DNA of 53,644 nt, taken from the NCBI GenBank assembly GCA_947452785.1, contig CANGDZ010000016.1, positions 1 through 53,644 of the forward strand, read 5' to 3'. Made by a program: the position numbers and the translations under genes. This DNA is from Comamonadaceae bacterium (GTDB taxonomy: Bacteria; Pseudomonadota; Gammaproteobacteria; Burkholderiales; Burkholderiaceae_C). Within the stretch, counting starts at the first letter, position 1. Each line of letters opens with the position of its first letter. Shown one piece after another: positions 15,681 to 25,353 of this stretch. Under the pieces are notes generated by a model that worked only from the letters and a program-made list of their open reading frames with translations, did not search any database and was not told the origin of the DNA.

Positions 15681-17825
15681 ATGACCGTTTCCACCCAAGG
15701 CCTGGACATTCAAACCCCATCGCGCACGCTGCGTGCGGCGGTGGAGTTGCTGTCGTCGATGCGGTTTTCCATTTCACTGCTCTCGCTCATTTGTGTGGCC
15801 TCGGTGCTGGGCACGGTGCTCAAACAGCACGAGCCCTCGTCCAATTACGTCAACCAGTTTGGCCCCTTTTGGGCCGAGGTGTTTGGCGCGATGAGCTTGT
15901 ACACCGTTTACAGCGCGTGGTGGTTTTTGCTGATACTGGCCTTCTTGGTGCTCAGCACCAGCCTGTGCATTGCGCGCAACACGCCCAAAATATTTGCCGA
16001 TCTGCGCACCTTCAAAGAAAACATCCGCGTCCAAAGCCTCAAGGCTTTTGGCCATCGGTTTGAGGTGACGCTGAATGAAACACCGCAAGCCGGTGCTGAG
16101 CGCATCGGCCAGATGCTGGCCGGCGGCGGCTGGAAAGTGCGTTTACAGCCGCGTGAGACGGCGCATGGCACCGGATGGATGGTGGCAGCCCGAGCGGGCG
16201 CGGTCAACAAGCTGGGCTACATAGCAGCGCACAGCGCGATTGTGCTGGTGTGCGTGGGTGGTTTGCTGGACGGCGATTTGGTGGTGCGTGCGCAAATGTG
16301 GTTGGGCGACAAAACCCCTTATGCCGGTGGCGGCATGATCGTTGACGTCAAGCCCGAGCACCGCTTGTCTGAACGCAACCCCACCTTCAGGGGGAATCTG
16401 CTAGTGGCCGAAAACACCTCGTCCAGCACTGCCATCTTGAGCCAGTCGGATGGCATTTTGATCCAGGACCTGCCGTTTGCGATTGAGCTGAAAAAATTCA
16501 TCGTCGAGTACTACTCCACCGGCATGCCCAAGTTGTTTGCCAGTGACATCGTGATCCACGACAAGGCCACCGGCGAGAAAACAGAGGCGCGGGTTGAGGT
16601 GAATCACCCGGCGAATTTCAAAGGCATTGAGATTTATCAATCCAGCTTTGACGACGGCGGCTCCCGCGTCAAGCTGCAAGCCTTGCCGATGCAGGCCAAC
16701 ACCAAGCCGTTTGAGATCGAGGGCATCATTGGCAGCAGCGCAGAGCTGACCAATGGCCAAGACAAAATAAACCTGGAGTTCACCGGATTGCGCGTCATCA
16801 ACGTGGAAAATTTTGCCGCCCAAAACGCGGGACAAAATGCCGCGGTGGATGTGCGCAAAGTGGATCTGCGCAGTGCCTTGGACGCCCGTTTGGGGTCGGG
16901 CCATAAAACCACGACCACCAAAGAGTTGCGTAACGTGGGCCCGAGCATCAGCTACAAGTTACGCGATGCCGCAGGGCAAGCGCGTGAATTTAATAATTAC
17001 ATGCAGCCCGTAGACACGGGCGATGGCCAGCCGGTGTTTTTGCTGGGCATGCGCGAAAACCCGGGCGAGGCCTACCGCTATCTGCGCATGCCTGCCGACG
17101 AGAACGGTTCTGCCCTGGGTTTTACGCGCTTGCGCATGGCTTTGCAAAATCCGGCCTTGCGTGAACAAGCGGTGCGCCGTTACGCCACCAAGGCGGTGGA
17201 CCCCAAGCGACCTGAGCTGGCCAAGCAACTGGAGGGCTCTGCCGCGCGGGCTTTGAATTTGTTTGCCGGGCTTGAGAAAATCAAAGGCGTGAATGTGGCT
17301 GGCCTGCAAGCCTTGTCGGACTTCATGGAAACCAATGTGCCGCCCGATGAGCGCAGTCGCGCGGGTGAAATGTTGGTGCGTATTTTGAATGGGGTGCTGT
17401 ACGAGTTGCAGGCTGTGGCGCGCGAGCAGGCCGGCGTCAAACCCATGGCGGCCGACAAAGTCCCTGCCTTCATGGCGCAATCCATCTTGGCGCTCAGTGA
17501 TGCGGCTTTGTATCCAGCGCCCATGGCCTTGCTGCTGAAGGACTTTACCCAGGTGCAGGCCAGTGTGTTTCAGGTGGCACGTGCGCCGGGCAAAACCATT
17601 GTCTATCTGGGCTGCGCGCTGTTGATCGTTGGCGTCTTCTCGATGCTCTATGTGCGCGAGCGCCGTTTGTGGGTATGGCTTGAACCGCAAGCCCCCGGCG
17701 CGCCCGGCGCAGCGCAAACCCATGCCATGATGGCCTTGTCGACGAACCGCAAGACCCTGGATGGCGACCATGAATTTGACCATTTGACCCGCAAACTGCT
17801 CGGCCACGAGGCTGCCTCCGTATGA
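15681..17825 (+). CDS. resB: Cytochrome c biogenesis protein ResB (Ccs1)
   Basis: A 714-residue membrane protein of system II cytochrome c maturation. With CcsA it forms the haem export and attachment synthetase. It has three closely spaced N-terminal helices (AVELLSSMRFSISLLSLICVA, then VYSAWWFLLILAFLVLSTSLC, then YIAAHSAIVLVCVGGLLDGD). A large periplasmic domain follows, with a last helix near residue 640 (TIVYLGCALLIVGVFSMLYV). The start at 15681 has a poor ribosome site. Its stop overlaps ccsA by four bases (ATGA), so the two subunits are made together. Length is normal for betaproteobacterial ResB. Confidence 0.95.
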   Translation: MTVSTQGLDIQTPSRTLRAAVELLSSMRFSISLLSLICVASVLGTVLKQHEPSSNYVNQFGPFWAEVFGAMSLYTVYSAWWFLLILAFLVLSTSLCIARNTPKIFADLRTFKENIRVQSLKAFGHRFEVTLNETPQAGAERIGQMLAGGGWKVRLQPRETAHGTGWMVAARAGAVNKLGYIAAHSAIVLVCVGGLLDGDLVVRAQMWLGDKTPYAGGGMIVDVKPEHRLSERNPTFRGNLLVAENTSSSTAILSQSDGILIQDLPFAIELKKFIVEYYSTGMPKLFASDIVIHDKATGEKTEARVEVNHPANFKGIEIYQSSFDDGGSRVKLQALPMQANTKPFEIEGIIGSSAELTNGQDKINLEFTGLRVINVENFAAQNAGQNAAVDVRKVDLRSALDARLGSGHKTTTTKELRNVGPSISYKLRDAAGQAREFNNYMQPVDTGDGQPVFLLGMRENPGEAYRYLRMPADENGSALGFTRLRMALQNPALREQAVRRYATKAVDPKRPELAKQLEGSAARALNLFAGLEKIKGVNVAGLQALSDFMETNVPPDERSRAGEMLVRILNGVLYELQAVAREQAGVKPMAADKVPAFMAQSILALSDAALYPAPMALLLKDFTQVQASVFQVARAPGKTIVYLGCALLIVGVFSMLYVRERRLWVWLEPQAPGAPGAAQTHAMMALSTNRKTLDGDHEFDHLTRKLLGHEAASV

Positions 17826-19132
17826 ATACCATCACTTTGAATCCGGGCTATTTTTCGCAGCGCAATCTGGCCGATTGGGGCTTTGCCCTGATGGCGCTCT
17901 TGGGCATGGTGTTTGCCTTTTCGCGCTACCAAGCGGCGATGGATATTTACGAGCAAGGCATCTTGGTGGCCAGCGTGCCGGCCGTGGTCTGGCTGGCCTG
18001 GTTCTGGCGGCCTTTGCGCCATTTGATGGTGGTTGTGGCTGCCCTGGCGCTTCTGGCGATCTACGCCTACCAAGGCCAATTGCCCCGGGCTGACGAGGTG
18101 TTTGTCCTCAAGTATTTTCTCTCCAGTCAGTCGGCGATTTTGTGGATGAGCATGCTGGTCTTCATCAGCACCGTGTTTTACTGGGGCGGCATGATGCTGC
18201 CAAGCCACAGCGACTCGCTGGAAACGTTGGGCTCGCGCCTGGCCTGGGTGGCCGTGACGCTGGCGCTGGTCGGCACCTTGGTGCGTTGGTATGAAAGCTA
18301 TTTGATCGGCGCGGACATTGGGCATATTCCGGTCAGCAATTTATATGAAGTTTTCGTGCTGTTTTGCTGGTTGACCACCACCTTTTATTTGTACTACGAA
18401 GCCCAGTACAAAACCCGCTCTTTGGGCGCTTTTGTGATGCTGGTCGTCAGTGCCGCCGTGGGCTTCTTGCTCTGGTACACCCTGGTGCGCGAAGCGCATG
18501 AAATCCAGCCGCTGGTGCCCGCCTTGAAGAGTTGGTGGATGAAGCTGCATGTGCCCGCCAACTTCATTGGCTACGGCACTTTCGCGCTGGCGGCGATGGT
18601 GGCGTTTGCCTATTTGATCAAACAAACGGTGGGTCAAACCCGTTGGTACAAGCTGGCGCCGTTGTGGCTTCTGGGCATTGTGCTGTGCTTTGAACCCTTT
18701 GTCTTTCGCAAGGCCGGTGTCGCTGCACTTAGCGATTATTGGGCGGTGTACTTCGGCATTTCGGCGCTGGTGGTGGCCGCGATTTTGTTTGGCCGCGAGC
18801 GCATTGCAGCCCGTTTGCCCAGCTTTGAGGTGCTGGACGACATGATGTACAAATCCATCGCGGTGGGTTTTGCCTTCTTCACCATCGCCACGGTCTTGGG
18901 TGCCTTGTGGGCTGCCGAGGCCTGGGGCGGCTACTGGAGCTGGGACCCGAAAGAGACTTGGGCCTTGATCGTCTGGCTGAACTATGCTGCTTGGCTGCAC
19001 ATGCGTCTGATGAAGGGCCTGCGCGGTACGGTGGCCGCTTGGTGGGCGCTGGGCGGCCTGGGCATCACCTCGTTCGCCTTCTTGGGCGTGAACATGTTTT
19101 TGAGCGGGTTGCACAGCTACGGCACGCTGTAA
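17822..19132 (+). CDS. ccsA: Cytochrome c biogenesis protein CcsA/ResC (haem handling)
   Basis: A 436-residue polytopic membrane protein, the haem-handling half of the system II synthetase. The tryptophan-rich WWD motif, GGYWSWDPKETWALIVWLNY near residue 370, binds haem on the outer face. Conserved histidines flank it (for example in KLHVPANFIGYG and NYAAWLHMRL). About eight or more hydrophobic helices are visible. It is coupled to resB by an ATGA overlap. MsrPQ genes follow on the same strand after 124 bases. Confidence 0.95.
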   Translation: MNTITLNPGYFSQRNLADWGFALMALLGMVFAFSRYQAAMDIYEQGILVASVPAVVWLAWFWRPLRHLMVVVAALALLAIYAYQGQLPRADEVFVLKYFLSSQSAILWMSMLVFISTVFYWGGMMLPSHSDSLETLGSRLAWVAVTLALVGTLVRWYESYLIGADIGHIPVSNLYEVFVLFCWLTTTFYLYYEAQYKTRSLGAFVMLVVSAAVGFLLWYTLVREAHEIQPLVPALKSWWMKLHVPANFIGYGTFALAAMVAFAYLIKQTVGQTRWYKLAPLWLLGIVLCFEPFVFRKAGVAALSDYWAVYFGISALVVAAILFGRERIAARLPSFEVLDDMMYKSIAVGFAFFTIATVLGALWAAEAWGGYWSWDPKETWALIVWLNYAAWLHMRLMKGLRGTVAAWWALGGLGITSFAFLGVNMFLSGLHSYGTL

Positions 19133-19256
19133 AAGCGTGAACGGACGCCGGCGTGAAGGCGTTCTTTCTGTAGGGCTGTAACCCTTGGGGCCGCTGCGGC
19201 GAATACCTGTTTGACACAATGCTGTGTGCAGACCTGCTCCGACCAGAAAGACGCCC

Positions 19257-20261
19257 ATGACTTCCACCTCCAATTCTTCCCGCCAAGGCTTCATCCACCC
19301 GCAGAGCCATGAGATCACGCCGCAAGGCGTGTACCTGCAACGCCGGGAGATCCTGCGAGGTCTCGCCTTGGGGGCTACAGGCTTGGCCGGTGCGGGTTGG
19401 GCCGAGCGGCAAGCCCTGGCGCAAACCGCCAAGCCGGGTGTGTTGTCGGCTTTGGCTTCGGCACCTTCTGCGGTGGCGGGCGCTCAGTCGATGGACAAAG
19501 TCACGGCCTACAAAGACTCCAGCAGCTACAACAACTTTTACGAGTTTGGCTACGACAAAGCCGACCCGGCCCGTCATGCGCACACCTTGCAAACCAGCCC
19601 CTGGACGGTCGAGGTCGAAGGCCTAGTCAAGCGCCCCGCCAAATACACCTTGGAAGACTTGCTCAAGCTCAGCCCCATGGAGGAGCGGATTTACCGCATG
19701 CGTTGCGTCGAAGGCTGGTCTATGGTGATCCCTTGGGTAGGTTATTCGCTAATGGAATTGATCCGCAAGGTCGAGCCCACAGGCAACGCCAAATTCGTCG
19801 AGTTCGTGACCCAGGCCGACCCCAAAACCATGCCGGGCGTGCGCTCGGGCGGTTTGGACTGGCCCTACGTCGAAGGCCTGCGCCTGGACGAGGCCATGCA
19901 TCCCTTGACCCTGCTGTCGTTTGGCATGTATGGCGAGGTGCTGCCCAAGCAGAACGGTGCGCCCGTGCGCTTGGTTGTGCCGTGGAAGTACGGTTTCAAG
20001 AGCGGCAAGAGCTTGGTGAAGATCCGCTTTGTTGAGAAAATGCCCGTCACCGCCTGGGTCAAGGCGGCTGCGCAAGAGTATGGTTTTTACTCCAACGTGA
20101 ACCCCAACGTTGACCATCCGCGATGGAGCCAGGCCACGGAGCGCCGCATTGGCGAAGAGGGTGGTTTGTTGGCCAAGAAGCGCAAGACGCTGATGTTCAA
20201 CGGCTATGAGCCGCAGGTCGGGCAGTTGTATGCGGGCATGGACTTGAAAAAGCTGTTTTGA
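19257..20261 (+). CDS. msrP: Protein-methionine-sulfoxide reductase catalytic subunit MsrP (YedY)
   Basis: A 334-residue periplasmic molybdoenzyme that repairs oxidised methionine in envelope proteins. A Tat signal ([17 protein letters not shown] at 29-30) exports it folded with its molybdopterin. The molybdenum-ligating cysteine is C150 in RMRCVEGW. Other family blocks are [22 protein letters not shown] and [18 protein letters not shown]. An 11-codon extension is open upstream, but MTSTSNSS at 19257 is the usual start. The stop overlaps the start of msrQ. A small dyad in the 124-base gap before it (19141-19170) is not a convincing terminator. Confidence 0.95.
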   Translation: MTSTSNSSRQGFIHPQSHEITPQGVYLQRREILRGLALGATGLAGAGWAERQALAQTAKPGVLSALASAPSAVAGAQSMDKVTAYKDSSSYNNFYEFGYDKADPARHAHTLQTSPWTVEVEGLVKRPAKYTLEDLLKLSPMEERIYRMRCVEGWSMVIPWVGYSLMELIRKVEPTGNAKFVEFVTQADPKTMPGVRSGGLDWPYVEGLRLDEAMHPLTLLSFGMYGEVLPKQNGAPVRLVVPWKYGFKSGKSLVKIRFVEKMPVTAWVKAAAQEYGFYSNVNPNVDHPRWSQATERRIGEEGGLLAKKRKTLMFNGYEPQVGQLYAGMDLKKLF

Positions 20262-20917
20262 GCGTGCTGCGTCTGCCCTCCACCCTGCTGGCCACGCTGC
20301 GTGCTGCGCTGCGCTCGCGGTGGGCCAAGCCGGTGTTGTTCCTGATCTGCCTGGGCCCCATGGCCTGGTTGCTGCGTGGCATCTGGCTGGACGACTTGGG
20401 CGCCAATCCGGCGGAGTTTTTGATCCGCGCCACCGGCGACTGGACGCTGCGTGCCCTGTGCCTGGTCTTGGCGGTGACGCCTTTGCGTGTGACCTTGGGC
20501 ATGCCCGAGCTGGCCCGTTTGCGTCGCATGCTTGGCCTTTTTACAGGCTTTTATTCCTGTCTGCATTTGATTTGTTACGCTTGGTTTGACATGGGCTGGG
20601 ACCTTCCCGATATCACGGCTGACATTGCCAAGCGGCCGTTCATTTTGGTGGGTTTCGCGGGCGGGCTCTTGCTCACGGTGCTCAGCGCCACCTCGTTCAA
20701 TGCCGCCATCCGCTGGATGGGCGCCAAGCGCTGGCAGGCTGTTCACCGCAGCGTCTATGCGGTGGCGGCTTTGGCCTTGTTGCATTTTTTCTGGATGCGC
20801 GCGGGCAAGCGTAACTTTGCCGAAGTGGCGGTGTATGCCGCCATCTTGAGCAGTTTGCTGGGTTGGCGTGTGCTCCGTACCTACCGTGCCCGGCGCACCG
20901 CACAGCATCAGCGGTGA
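20258..20917 (+). CDS. msrQ: Haem-binding membrane subunit MsrQ (YedZ)
   Basis: A 219-residue six-helix inner-membrane b-type cytochrome that passes electrons from the respiratory chain to MsrP. Haem-ligand histidines lie in [14 protein letters not shown] and [19 protein letters not shown]; the block [12 protein letters not shown] is typical of the ferric-reductase-like superfamily. The start is probably TTG 20258, overlapping the msrP stop (TTGA). A GTG at 20264 would shorten it by two residues. The gene ends 28 bases before convergent lysA. Confidence 0.93.
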   Translation: MSVLRLPSTLLATLRAALRSRWAKPVLFLICLGPMAWLLRGIWLDDLGANPAEFLIRATGDWTLRALCLVLAVTPLRVTLGMPELARLRRMLGLFTGFYSCLHLICYAWFDMGWDLPDITADIAKRPFILVGFAGGLLLTVLSATSFNAAIRWMGAKRWQAVHRSVYAVAALALLHFFWMRAGKRNFAEVAVYAAILSSLLGWRVLRTYRARRTAQHQR

Positions 20918-20944
20918 ATGAATCGCTTCACCGCAGTGGGAAAT

Positions 20945-22222
20945 TTAAGTCGGTAAGTGTTCGAGTTGGAAGGTGTCAAACACCGACTCGCGTTCGCGGA
21001 TCAAATGCACTTGCGCGCCGTCCACCAAAATCTCGGCCGCACGGCCTCGGCTGTTGTAGTTGCTGGCCATGCTCATGCAGTACGCACCGGCCGATAAAAC
21101 GGCCAACACATCGCCGGATTGCACGTTGAGTGCGCGGTCGCGGCCAATCCAGTCACCGCTTTCACACACCGGGCCCACCACGTCATACACCACCCCCGCG
21201 CCTTCGCGCACCTGCAAGGGAGTGATGTGGTGAAAGGCTTGGTACATGGCCGGACGCGGCAAGTCGTTCATGGCCGCGTCAATGATGCAGAAGTTTTTTT
21301 GCTCGCCCGGCTTGAGGTACAGCACCTCGCTCAGGCAGACCCCGGCATTGCCCACCAGGGAGCGGCCAGGCTCGATCATCAGATGCCGCTCGCCAAAGCC
21401 TCGCGCATCCAGCTTGGCCAGCAATTGGGCCCACAAGGCGTCGGCCTCGGGCGGGGTGTCGCCGTTGTAGTTGATGCCCAGGCCGCCGCCAAAGTCGATG
21501 TGGTGAATGGGCACGCCAGCGGCTTCAATCTCGGTCACCAGATCCAAGACCCGGTCCATGGCGTCTAGGTAAGGCGTGACTTCGGTGATTTGCGAGCCAA
21601 TGTGGCAGTCAATGCCCACCACTTTGAGGCCCGGCAAGCTGGCAGCATGCAGGTAAATTTGCACGGCGTCTTCATGCGCCACACCAAATTTATTACCCTT
21701 CAGGCCGGTCGAAATATAGGGGTGTGTCTTGGGGTCAACGTTCGGGTTCACGCGCAGGCTCACCGGGGCTTGGCGGCCCATGGCGCTGGCCACGTCGCTC
21801 AGCACGTCCAGCTCTGCCGTGCTTTCCACGTTGAAGCAGCCGATGCCCACTTGCAGGGCTTGCTTCATTTCAGCGCGGGTTTTGCCCACACCAGAAAAGA
21901 TCACCTTGGCCGGGTCACCGCCTGCGGCCAGGACCCGCGCCAACTCGCCCGCCGAGACGATGTCAAAGCCGCAACCGGCTTGGGCAAACACCTGCAAGAC
22001 GGCCAAGCTGGAGTTGGCTTTCATGGCGTAGCAAATTTGCGCTTGGCGTCCCGCAAAGCCGCGCTGGTAGGAGGCCAGGGCCGACAGCATGGCGGCTTTG
22101 GAATACACAAACAAAGGTGTGCCATGGCTGGCAGCCAGGCCGGTCAAACGAACTTGTTCCACGCAAAGCTCACCCTCTTGGTAGGCGATAAAAGGGTGGC
22201 CGGGAAGAGTGGAGGCAGTCAT
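20945..22222 (-). CDS. lysA: Diaminopimelate decarboxylase
   Basis: A 425-residue PLP enzyme catalysing the last step of lysine synthesis, meso-diaminopimelate to L-lysine plus CO2. PLP is held by the lysine in [10 protein letters not shown]. Further family motifs are [35 protein letters not shown] and the active-site cysteine region [10 protein letters not shown] from the partner subunit. The start overlaps the stop of lptM by ATGA, so it is translated from the lptM-lysA message. The pair lptM-lysA opposite cyaY is conserved in proteobacteria. Confidence 0.97.
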   Translation of the reverse strand: MTASTLPGHPFIAYQEGELCVEQVRLTGLAASHGTPLFVYSKAAMLSALASYQRGFAGRQAQICYAMKANSSLAVLQVFAQAGCGFDIVSAGELARVLAAGGDPAKVIFSGVGKTRAEMKQALQVGIGCFNVESTAELDVLSDVASAMGRQAPVSLRVNPNVDPKTHPYISTGLKGNKFGVAHEDAVQIYLHAASLPGLKVVGIDCHIGSQITEVTPYLDAMDRVLDLVTEIEAAGVPIHHIDFGGGLGINYNGDTPPEADALWAQLLAKLDARGFGERHLMIEPGRSLVGNAGVCLSEVLYLKPGEQKNFCIIDAAMNDLPRPAMYQAFHHITPLQVREGAGVVYDVVGPVCESGDWIGRDRALNVQSGDVLAVLSAGAYCMSMASNYNSRGRAAEILVDGAQVHLIRERESVFDTFQLEHLPT

Positions 22223-22461
22223 CGTGCAACAGGTGGGGGTGAAAGAGGGGGAGGGCGCGAAACAGGCGAAGGGGGATTTTGCGGCGAAGCTGGGTGCTGG
22301 CGCAGCGCTTCAGGGGTCAAGCTTTCAATCAAGGTGGCGCGGCCGCGAGAGGCTTCATCGGTGGGCAGCTTCAAAAGACCTTTTTGGCCGCAGCCGAGCA
22401 AAGCCACCGTACAAAGTGCAAGGCCTAAGCGTGTGACTAAAATTGAACAAACCTTCAACAT
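22219..22461 (-). CDS. lptM: Small lipoprotein LptM (YifL family)
   Basis: An 80-residue lipoprotein. The signal ends in the lipobox LLGC (C24), followed by the family's GQKGLLKLP block. LptM helps the LPS translocon LptD/LptE mature by mimicking LPS in Escherichia coli; that role is assumed here. The C-terminal half is proline-rich low complexity ([16 protein letters not shown]) and is likely disordered. The start codon (22459-22461) overlaps the region just before cyaY on the other strand, leaving no room for a usual promoter between them. It is coupled to lysA by ATGA. Confidence 0.85.
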   Translation of the reverse strand: MLKVCSILVTRLGLALCTVALLGCGQKGLLKLPTDEASRGRATLIESLTPEALRQHPASPQNPPSPVSRPPPLSPPPVAR

Positions 22462-22474
22462 GCACCGGATTGTA

Positions 22475-22807
22475 ATGACCGACCTCGAATTCCTGGACCA
22501 AGCTGAACATCTTTTGTCGGCTGTTGAGCAAGCTTGCGACCGCCTCAACGATGAAACCGAGGCGGACATCGACAACCAGCGGTCTGGCGGCATGATCACT
22601 TTGAGTTTCCCCAACCGCAGCCAGATCGTTGTGAATTTACAAAAACCGCTGCACGAGGTGTGGATGGCCGCCAAGTCCGGTGGCTACCACTACCGCTTTG
22701 TGGAGGGCGCTTGGCAAGACACCAAAGGCCAAGGCGAGTTCTTTGCCAGCTTGAGCCGATATGCGTCGGAGCAAGCGGGTTTGCCTGTGGTTTTCAACGC
22801 AACTTGA
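22475..22807 (+). CDS. cyaY: Iron-sulfur assembly protein CyaY (frataxin)
   Basis: A 110-residue bacterial frataxin that binds iron on an acidic helix and tunes the IscS/IscU cluster assembly machinery. Visible: [22 protein letters not shown] with acidic residues, then [26 protein letters not shown] and the conserved [16 protein letters not shown]. An upstream ATG at 22460 would add five residues (MHRIV). I choose 22475 from family alignment; neither has a Shine-Dalgarno, so the message may be leaderless. It converges with mrcA, leaving only seven bases between them. Confidence 0.93.
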   Translation: MTDLEFLDQAEHLLSAVEQACDRLNDETEADIDNQRSGGMITLSFPNRSQIVVNLQKPLHEVWMAAKSGGYHYRFVEGAWQDTKGQGEFFASLSRYASEQAGLPVVFNAT

Positions 22808-22814
22808 CAGGACC

Positions 22815-25196
22815 TTAATTCCTGAACAGGTCGATGATGCGTGAGCGTTCATCGGCTTTGGGCATTGGCGCAGGAGCATCGCCCTCCGCTTTGCCACTGG
22901 CGCTGGTGCCGCCCAAATTGCGCACACCGCCGCTGGCGCCGTGTTCGCTGTAAAACCATTCGCCGCCCACTTGAACCAGGCCTTCTGGCGCGCTGGGCTC
23001 TTGCACCGGGATGTTACGCAGAGCGGTTTCCATGAAGCGAATCCAGATGGGTAAGCTCAAACCGCCGCCGGTTTCACGGTCGCCCAATTTGCGCGGAGTG
23101 TCATAGCCGATCCACACAATGGCTGCCAAGCTGGGTTGATAGCCTGCAAACCAGGCGTCCATGGCGTCGTTGGTGGTGCCCGTCTTGCCATAGATGTCGG
23201 GGCGCTTGAGGGTGGCTTGCGCACGCGCAGCGGTGCCAGAGCGTGCCACTTCTTGCAACAAGCTGGTCATGGTGAAAGCGTTGCGCGCCGGAATGCTGCG
23301 CTTGTCTTCAGTGATTTCGGCCGGTTCAGTTTGTAACAACACTTTGCCGCGCTGATCGGTGATTTTGGAAATCAAAAAAGGCTGGATCCGGTAGCCACCG
23401 TTGGCGAACACTGAATAGGCCGTGGCCATTTGCATGGGCGTGACCGAGCCGGCGCCCAAAGCCATGGTGAGATAAGCCGGATGCTTTTCCGCCTCAAAGC
23501 CAAAGTTGCTGATCCAATCTTGCGCATAGCGCGGGCCGACGGACTGCAAGACCCGAATCGAGATCATGTTCTTCGACTTGGCCAGGCCACGGCGCAGCGT
23601 CATCGGGCCGTCAAAAGTGCCGTCGTAGTTTTTTGGTTCCCAGGGCTGACCGCCAGTGACGCCGGCATCAAAAAACAAGGGTGCATCGTTGACTACGGTG
23701 GCGGGCGTAAAGCCTTTTTCGAGGGCCGCGGAGTAAATGAAGGGTTTGAAGCTAGAGCCCGGCTGGCGCCAAGCTTGGGTCACGTGGTTGAATTTGTTTT
23801 TCACAAAATCAAAGCCACCCACCAAAGACTTGATCGAGCCGTCCTTGGGGTTCAGGGCCACCAAAGCCCCCTCCACCTCGGGCAATTGCGTGATCTCCCA
23901 GCCCTTGGGCAGTTTGACCACACGGATCACGGCGCCTCGGCGAATTTGGATGGTGGGTGAGGCTTTGTCGGACAGGCCCGATTGCACGGGACGCAAGCCA
24001 TCACCGGTGATGTCAAACTGCTCGCCGTTTTGCCGCACCGCCACCACTTTGCGCGGCGATGCTTCCAGCACCACCGCCGACATCACGTCGCCGTTGTCCG
24101 GTTTTTCTTCCAGCGCATCGTCAATCGCGTCTTCCAGATCTTTGGCATTGGTCGGCAGCGTGACGAATTTCTCGGGGCCGCGGTAAATTTGCCGCCGCTC
24201 AAAATCCATGATGCCTTGGCGCAGCGCTTTGTAAGCCGCTTCTTGGTCCACCGAGCTCAAGGTGGTCACCACGTTCATGCCACGCGTGTAGGTTTCGGTG
24301 CCGTATTGCGCGTAAATCAATTGGCGCACGGTTTCGGCCACGTATTCGGCATGGACTTTTTGCTTGTCGGAACTCGAGCGAATTTGCAACACTTCGGCCT
24401 TGGCCTTTTCGGCCTGCGCAGCGGTGATAAATTTGTTATCCAACATGCGCTCGATGATGTACTGCTGGCGCACCGTGGCCCGCTTGGGGTTGCTGATCGG
24501 GTTATAGGCCGAGGGCGCTTTGGGCAGACCGGCCAGCATGGCGGCTTCGGCAATCGTGATGTCTTTCAGCGGTTTGCCAAAGTAGGCTTCTGAGGCTGAG
24601 GCAAAGCCGTAGGCGCGGTTGCCCAAGAAAATCTGGTTCATGTAGATTTCCAGGATCTGGTCCTTGGTCAACATGTGTTCCAGCTTGAAGGTCAGCAAGA
24701 TCTCGTAAATCTTGCGGGTATAGGTTTTTTCGGTCGACAGGTAGACGTTGCGGGCCACCTGCATGGTGATGGTCGAGGCGCCCTGGCTCTTGCGCTTGCC
24801 CAAGTTGGCCAATCCGGCGCGTACGATTCCTAAGTAATCCACGCCACCGTGTTGGTAAAAGCGGGCGTCTTCAATCGACAGCACCGCGTCTTTCATGATC
24901 TGCGGGATTTCCTTGATGGGGGTGAGATTGCGTCGCTCCTCACCAAACTCGCCAATCAAATCGCCTTCGGCTGTAAAGATACGCAGCGGCAATTTGGGGC
25001 TGTACTCGGCCAAATCGGAAATATCGGGCAAATTGGGATAGGCCATCACCAAGGACACGCCAATGATCAGCATCAGCGAAAGGAAGCCCGCCACGCCCAA
25101 GCCAACGATCCACAACAGGACGCTGACGAGCCAATGGCGAGGGTTGGCGGGTTGGCGATCGGTCTTGTTGGCTGCGGTGTGGTCTGTTTTTGGCAT
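22815..25196 (-). CDS. mrcA: Penicillin-binding protein 1A (bifunctional glycosyltransferase/transpeptidase)
   Basis: A 793-residue class A PBP that polymerises and cross-links peptidoglycan. Order: cytoplasmic tail, membrane anchor (about 22-52), glycosyltransferase domain with IEDARFYQHGGVD (catalytic Glu) and KSQGASTITMQVARN. The transpeptidase domain follows, with SxxK as GSSFKPF, SxN as SKN and KTGT as GKTGTTN. An OB-like insert lies between the domains, as in other PBP1A proteins. A TATAAT box sits about 20 bases before the ATG. In related bacteria this gene stands back to back with pilMNOPQ; here only a pilQ scrap is left opposite. Confidence 0.97.
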   Translation of the reverse strand: MPKTDHTAANKTDRQPANPRHWLVSVLLWIVGLGVAGFLSLMLIIGVSLVMAYPNLPDISDLAEYSPKLPLRIFTAEGDLIGEFGEERRNLTPIKEIPQIMKDAVLSIEDARFYQHGGVDYLGIVRAGLANLGKRKSQGASTITMQVARNVYLSTEKTYTRKIYEILLTFKLEHMLTKDQILEIYMNQIFLGNRAYGFASASEAYFGKPLKDITIAEAAMLAGLPKAPSAYNPISNPKRATVRQQYIIERMLDNKFITAAQAEKAKAEVLQIRSSSDKQKVHAEYVAETVRQLIYAQYGTETYTRGMNVVTTLSSVDQEAAYKALRQGIMDFERRQIYRGPEKFVTLPTNAKDLEDAIDDALEEKPDNGDVMSAVVLEASPRKVVAVRQNGEQFDITGDGLRPVQSGLSDKASPTIQIRRGAVIRVVKLPKGWEITQLPEVEGALVALNPKDGSIKSLVGGFDFVKNKFNHVTQAWRQPGSSFKPFIYSAALEKGFTPATVVNDAPLFFDAGVTGGQPWEPKNYDGTFDGPMTLRRGLAKSKNMISIRVLQSVGPRYAQDWISNFGFEAEKHPAYLTMALGAGSVTPMQMATAYSVFANGGYRIQPFLISKITDQRGKVLLQTEPAEITEDKRSIPARNAFTMTSLLQEVARSGTAARAQATLKRPDIYGKTGTTNDAMDAWFAGYQPSLAAIVWIGYDTPRKLGDRETGGGLSLPIWIRFMETALRNIPVQEPSAPEGLVQVGGEWFYSEHGASGGVRNLGGTSASGKAEGDAPAPMPKADERSRIIDLFRN

Positions 25197-25222
25197 GGGC
25201 TAAGCGCAAGAGAGCGCCCCAT

Positions 25223-25253
25223 ATTATAAAAACCTGCCGCACCTTGGAATCAA
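25223..25253 (-). promoter_or_regulatory. Probable mrcA promoter
   Basis: On the minus strand, a perfect -10 TATAAT (25223-25228) with a -35 TTGATT (25248-25253) at a long 19-base spacing. The leader would be only about 20 bases. The next 70 bases (25250-25320) are strikingly AT-rich compared with the surrounding genome. Confidence 0.6.
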
Positions 25254-25323
25254 AGTAAGCACTGTTTCCAAAATATTCTTCAAATGATAAAAATTGTAAA
25301 CAAAAAATTCTTATTTCAAACGC

Positions 25324-25331
25324 AAGGAGGT
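25324..25331 (+). other. Orphan perfect Shine-Dalgarno, likely from the lost pilM
   Basis: AAGGAGGT is a full complement of the 16S rRNA tail but no convincing gene follows. A GTG about 11 bases on opens only a 32-codon frame with no family resemblance. Its position opposite mrcA is where pilM begins in relatives, so it is most simply a leftover ribosome site next to the deletion point. Confidence 0.4.
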
Positions 25332-25353
25332 CCTAGGGCGAAGTGCTTTGTGA

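Noticed and set aside
19136..19175. Terminator after ccsA
   Set aside because: GAACG and CGTTC can pair around an inner GC-rich dyad, but the loop is long and the T run is interrupted, so I do not call it.
21590..22474. Long plus-strand open frame leading into cyaY
   Set aside because: It is antisense to lysA and lptM, lacks family resemblance until the cyaY start, and begins without a ribosome site; cyaY proper starts at 22475.
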